Of a DNA stretch of 64,000 nucleotides, positions 60,559 to 64,000 are shown in pieces. The notes under the pieces are model-generated. The model did not search any database. It was not told where the DNA came from and saw only the letters and a program-made list of their open reading frames with translations. Position 1 is the stretch's first letter. Each line of letters opens with the position of its first letter. The stretch lies in contig OZ017803.1 of NCBI GenBank assembly GCA_963969395.1, forward strand, positions 15,872,001 to 15,936,000, given 5' to 3'. The stretch is from Pseudoscleropodium purum. Its lineage: Eukaryota > Streptophyta > Bryopsida > Hypnales > Brachytheciaceae. The position numbers and the translations under genes are program-made.

Positions 60559-61144
60559 ACCCGAGCAGATTTGAGTAGAGTAGATGTCCTTCATTAGCAA
60601 CAAGTTTCTACCAGAGGAGTCTTTCCAGAAGCCCTTGAAATTTGGGCTCTCTTATAAAGCATTCTTGTTTTATCTCGATCAACCATGCACTGTCCTTGGA
60701 ACTTGAGATGATGTGGCATGCAATAAATGCGTTCTACACTTCCAACGCTTTTGTATGCCGCTCCCTGCAGTCTGAAGCCGGCCGAAGTGAACAGGTGGAT
60801 GCTCAAATGTTTGATGCCTTCTGCAAGAGGAAAGACAGTGAGTGAATCGGAAGGCTGTGTAAATACAAGTTGACGAGGGGACTCTCAGTCCTGTCTGCTT
60901 GCCTCGTCCCATTGAGACGTTCCCATTGTGACCACTCCGAGGTCCTTTAATTGCTGGGAGACTAGCTTTGTTCGGAGATGCCGCTGATCCGAGAGTACAA
61001 GTGTGCGATTCTGGTTCGTGGTTTCAGGGAATCGTGACCAGGCACACCGCTCTTTCAATTGTCTTCTAGTGCTTTTCTGTGGGTTTTGTGGTGGTGCGAT
61101 TTTGACCCAATTCGAAGGTAAGTCTCTAATCAACCCTGTCTGCA
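60559..61144. other. GC-moderate DNA upstream of the acidic-protein ORF
   Basis: Probably promoter and leader sequence of the ORF at 61145. Overlapping ORFs on both strands show no recognisable domain. Confidence 0.3.
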
Positions 61145-61486
61145 ATGGACGGCGGAAGTCGTCGCGAGCATATGGTGGAGGACGAGGTGGACGAGGAGGA
61201 GAATGAGGAGAACGAGGAGGACGACGACGAGGAGGAAGTGGAGGAGAACGAGGTAAACGTCGAGGTGGTTGATAATGCCGTTGCCAGGGACGAGGTCGGT
61301 GATGACTTACGCGACCTTGAGATACGGCTAAATGCTACTGGCTTCGAAGCAGATGTTGCTCTGCGAGACCCGATTGCGATCAATTTGGGCACCCCAGCCA
61401 ACCCAATCGAGGTTGGTGATCTCCCAATTCACGGCTTTGAGTTCGAGGAGGTACTCCTTACTTGTCCGCCGCTGCAGGAAGACTGA
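61145..61486 (+). CDS. Small acidic protein, Glu/Asp-rich N-terminal half (113 aa)
   Basis: An uninterrupted ORF begins MDGGSRREHMVEDEVDEEEN. Residues about 10-45 are almost all Glu, Asp, Asn and Val. The second half is ordinary (LEIRLNATGFEADVAL, DPIAINLGTPANPIEVGDLP), which argues for real coding. An AATAAA lies 234 nt after the stop (61720-61725) and could end its transcript. I do not recognise the family. The antisense Ser-rich frame at the same place is its shadow. It might instead be the first exon of a longer gene, since GTACTC near 61450 is a possible weak donor. Confidence 0.5.
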   Translation: MDGGSRREHMVEDEVDEEENEENEEDDDEEEVEENEVNVEVVDNAVARDEVGDDLRDLEIRLNATGFEADVALRDPIAINLGTPANPIEVGDLPIHGFEFEEVLLTCPPLQED

Positions 61487-61745
61487 AGACTGAAGCGTGT
61501 GTTGATAAGGAGGTTTATCTGATCTAATAGAAACGGCAAGCGTCATATAGGCGGATTGGGCACTGTGACGTTATAGAATAACGTCACTGGAGTGTATGGA
61601 GGGGTACATTCCAGTGTATTTAGTGGTTATGTGATTAGTCTGTACGTGTGAAGATTCATGTGATGAATCCTCTTCTTATTTCTGGCTTACCACTGGTTTG
61701 GCTCTCGTCCTTGTGACGCAATAAATTTATACTCTTGCGGCATAA

Positions 61746-61935
61746 GCTTCTCTTGCGTGGGAATCAATCTTGGTTTATGAATGGTCTTCTGATTTTTACC
61801 GTATCAAAAACAGTGTGGTGCATCGTAAGTTTTCGATCGAGCCTCAAGGTATGCATGACCGTCTTTTATACAGGTACGTTTCAATTTGTCTTCGCTGCAA
61901 AGGTAGAGGCTGCATTCACTGTACAGGTGAGTTTC
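61746..61935 (+). other. Exon-like segment encoding a Cys-rich zinc-finger-like motif
   Basis: An open frame without its own ATG reads YEWSSDFYRIKNSVVHRKF, then IEPQGMHDRLLYRYVSICLR and CLRCKGRGCIHCTG, ending at a good donor (ACAG, then GTGAGT, near 61927). CxxCxGxGCxxC resembles one unit of a DnaJ-type zinc-binding region. The frame needs an upstream exon. The preceding acidic ORF is the only candidate and the join is unproven. Part of this segment and the following intron has a diverged match at 17.15-17.42 kb. Confidence 0.35.
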
Positions 61936-62271
61936 GATTTGTGCTAATTGTGAAAATACTTCCATCTCTTGACATTTTATTTTTTGCGAGTGATTTGTAC
62001 CAGGTTAACACAGACTAAATGTTCAAAATTTTAGATGTTTGTAAGTTTCTAGATTGTTGTAGGGAAAGGTGGTTCAAAGTTCACTTGTGTGGTGAATGGA
62101 ACCGATCCCTTAGGTTAATGATGAATGGAGACTCTACATTACTATCCAAGCTTTTGCTGCCAGCGTTCCTTGGTACATGCCGAACAATGCTCAATAGAAA
62201 TATATTATGAATCTGTTGTGTATCTTTTGTGATGATGTGTATGTTTAGGATGCGCATGAGCTTTTTTGCAG

Positions 62272-62398
62272 CTTGATGGATCAAGTGCAAGAAGTATCGT
62301 CTGAGCTCAAGAAACAGTACAGCAAAGAAGCTTATCGTCCCAAACTAGAAACTGTGTGTCCAACAACACGGAATTACAGGTTGGGCAGAATTTACTGA
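62272..62398 (+). other. Exon-like segment with a coiled-coil-like stretch
   Basis: After a pyrimidine-rich acceptor (CTTTTTTGCAG) the frame reads MDQVQEVSSELKKQYSKEAY and continues to a stop at 62396-62398. Overlapping frames further right (to about 62450) are also free of stops, so the true frame is uncertain. It may follow the Cys-rich segment at 61.75-61.93 kb in a broken or unresolved gene. Confidence 0.3.
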
Positions 62399-62459
62399 GG
62401 GCTCAGGTGTACCTGAGTCATTTTACAGAAACGATATTTTCAATCGGTATGTTGGTTTG

Positions 62460-63510
62460 GTGTTCACAATTTAGGCCATGACTCTGCTTCTAACCGACCA
62501 TAATCTTGTCATCAGACAGCTGTTTCGTCAGGAATAACTTGACATGAGTTCGATGTGGCAATGTATAAAGTGAACGGTAGATGAGACCTTCCATGACTTC
62601 GCTGCTATTACGCGCTGCTGCTCTTCTCGGCTGCTATTGGGGTAATGTTCATGTTTTTCCATTAGTTTCTTCGTTCAGGTTTGTTGATGGGACCACTTTT
62701 GTTCGTGATCGAGTCTAACCGCATATTGGAGGTACAAACGCTTACAGAGATTTGCTAGGTTGCCAGAAGTTTTTTGCAATTTCAGGAATTTGATTCTGCG
62801 TGACTACAGGCCTAGATTTGCGAGGTTTCTTAGACATGGGTGTCATTGGAGTCAACTAGCATGAACACTGTTCTGAAGTCTTAGTTGGTGGCGTGATAGA
62901 CGCAGTTTTACCTTTGGAGTAAAACGCGAGAGAATTTGAAATCAGTCCGAGTCTAGAGGAAATGAAGTCATCACATTTTTGTTAGCAATGCTTTGAAATA
63001 GGTCACCATTTTTCGTGGATTTTGACGATCTCTTTTCGCAATCTAGTAAGTTTGGTGAATAATAGGGAAGACATATTGTGCTGACGAGTATCATTGAACA
63101 GCTATTTCTCTCTCCTCGGCTTTGGCTGCTCTGGCTATGGCGGTCCTCAGGTTTGCTTATTTATGTGCGTTGTGATGATGTTGGTACATTTTAACTTTAA
63201 GTGCGTTTCCAGAAACAAAAACTAAGGACGTGCTGTGTCTGCAATCACACTTAATTTGCCCTATGCTGTTGAGCATCAGTTTATCATGCTTTGTATCATA
63301 TTGTGTAGTTTTGGAAAGAAGTTTGTTTTTGTGCTTTGGGATCGTTCACAAGGATAAAATGTATTTCTCGATAACAAGAAACGTGGATGCTAGTTCAGCA
63401 TCTTGAATCAACGGCACTGAGGCAGGACGATAAGTAGCAATTACGGAGTATAAGTCAGTACTCTAAGATGCTTATGACATTTAATCCAACAGTGATTTTT
63501 ATGTTGTTGG
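62460..63510. other. GC-moderate DNA between exon-like pieces
   Basis: There is a short hydrophobic frame near 63100-63155 (SLSSALAALAMAVL) ending at a donor-like CAG, then GTTTGC. It could be an exon of the same unresolved locus. Otherwise no coding signal was seen. Confidence 0.3.
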
Positions 63511-63514
63511 GTGC

Positions 63515-63715
63515 AGACGAGGGTTATCTAAAGAGGAACTTTGTTACTTGGAAAATGTGAGAACCTGTGTCCATTTCTTGTTCCTCAACTCATGCGTTTT
63601 CTCATTGAGTTTACAACTCGTTACGTTGCGAATGCTAAGAAGCAAATGCATGAGCAGGACGGGGAAGCCAAAGTCGAAGGGACTTTTGTGTCTCAGACTG
63701 TGCCAATTAATCAGG
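63515..63715 (+). other. Exon-like segment, frame unresolved
   Basis: The segment lies between an acceptor (GGGTGCAG) and a donor-like GTAGTG. Two frames are open. One contains FLVPQLMRFLIEFTTRYVAN and KVEGTFVSQTVPINQ from about 63541. The other starts RGLSKEELCYLENVRT. Neither was recognised. It may belong to the same locus as the pieces at 61.1-62.4 kb and continue beyond the window. Confidence 0.3.
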
Positions 63716-64000
63716 TAGTGTCTTTTTTTCAAGGTGTTACTGAAGTCTTTTAAATCTTTCCTGTTTTTCTTGGATTTGGTTATAGTTCTCTTTTAAGTGG
63801 TTGTGCAGAGAAGGATAGGTAGATCAGAAAAACTTTTTATGCACGACATCGTATGTTGAAGTTTGCAGCCAACTAGAAGGATAAGGTATGTTCCAATCTT
63901 GCACTCGGCTGTTGTTTCTTGTTTCTACCGGGAGCTGGGGAAAAGATGCTTATTCCAATGAATAATAATCATGCTGATATACTGCTGAGCGTGCACTTAA

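Noticed and set aside
61126..61401. Minus-strand Ser/Thr-rich ORF
   Set aside because: It is the antisense of the Glu/Asp-rich ORF at 61145. GAG/GAC runs read backwards give Ser/Leu runs. The plus-strand frame has a more natural second half.
1..64000. tRNA, rRNA or CRISPR-like arrays
   Set aside because: No cloverleaf with conserved TTCGA arm, no ribosomal sequence and no regularly spaced repeats were seen. CRISPR is not expected in nuclear plant DNA.

Overview
The window reads as nuclear DNA of a land plant. Two multi-exon genes have GT-AG introns and belong to families characteristic of plants: a SAWADEE-homeodomain protein (SHH type) and a P-class pentatricopeptide-repeat (PPR) protein. 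Intergenic DNA is strongly AT-rich and packed with old repeats, as in a large, repeat-laden genome. A bryophyte, lycophyte, fern or gymnosperm would fit, but the sequence alone does not fix the lineage.

Layout. 1-15 kb is AT-rich and gene-poor. It holds a decayed piggyBac-like DNA transposon (about 6.2-8.3 kb) behind a second decayed coding stretch of unknown family (about 5.0-6.15 kb), a short CACTA-type MITE, a CATTAGAAG-ended MITE and the first of a set of TTAA-flanked elements of about 0.9 kb. 15.9-16.5 kb is a degenerate tandem repeat in front of a four-exon gene for an unrecognised protein with two predicted membrane segments (16.8-18.9 kb). 20.8-24.4 kb, minus strand, is an SHH2-like gene in seven exons (539 aa) with an unusual 310-residue Pro/Ser/Thr/Gln/Ala-rich last exon. 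It is head to head with an eleven-exon PPR gene (25.6-33.2 kb, 725 aa). 34-59 kb is again repeats. It includes a second copy of the last two PPR exons (38.87-40.54 kb), further TTAA elements (one a 1.6-kb inverted dimer, one with a nested 740-bp element), and several dispersed repeat pairs. 59.5-64 kb is GC-richer, with a 194-bp foldback element, a small acidic-protein ORF and scattered exon-like pieces that I could not join into one gene.

The most notable result is the pairing of a piggyBac-type transposase relic with at least seven TTAA-flanked non-autonomous elements whose ends read CCCCTNAAGG or a close variant, as expected of piggyBac-family MITEs. One of them has its empty site preserved in this same window. 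The PPR 3' end was duplicated, the original then received a 957-bp element at TTAA, and the duplicate still has a single TTAA at the same point. The duplicate in turn received a 268-bp MITE absent from the original.

Exon models were built by eye from reading frame, splice consensus and phase. All summed to whole codons, but none was tested against transcripts. Family names rest on motif recognition, not on database searches.
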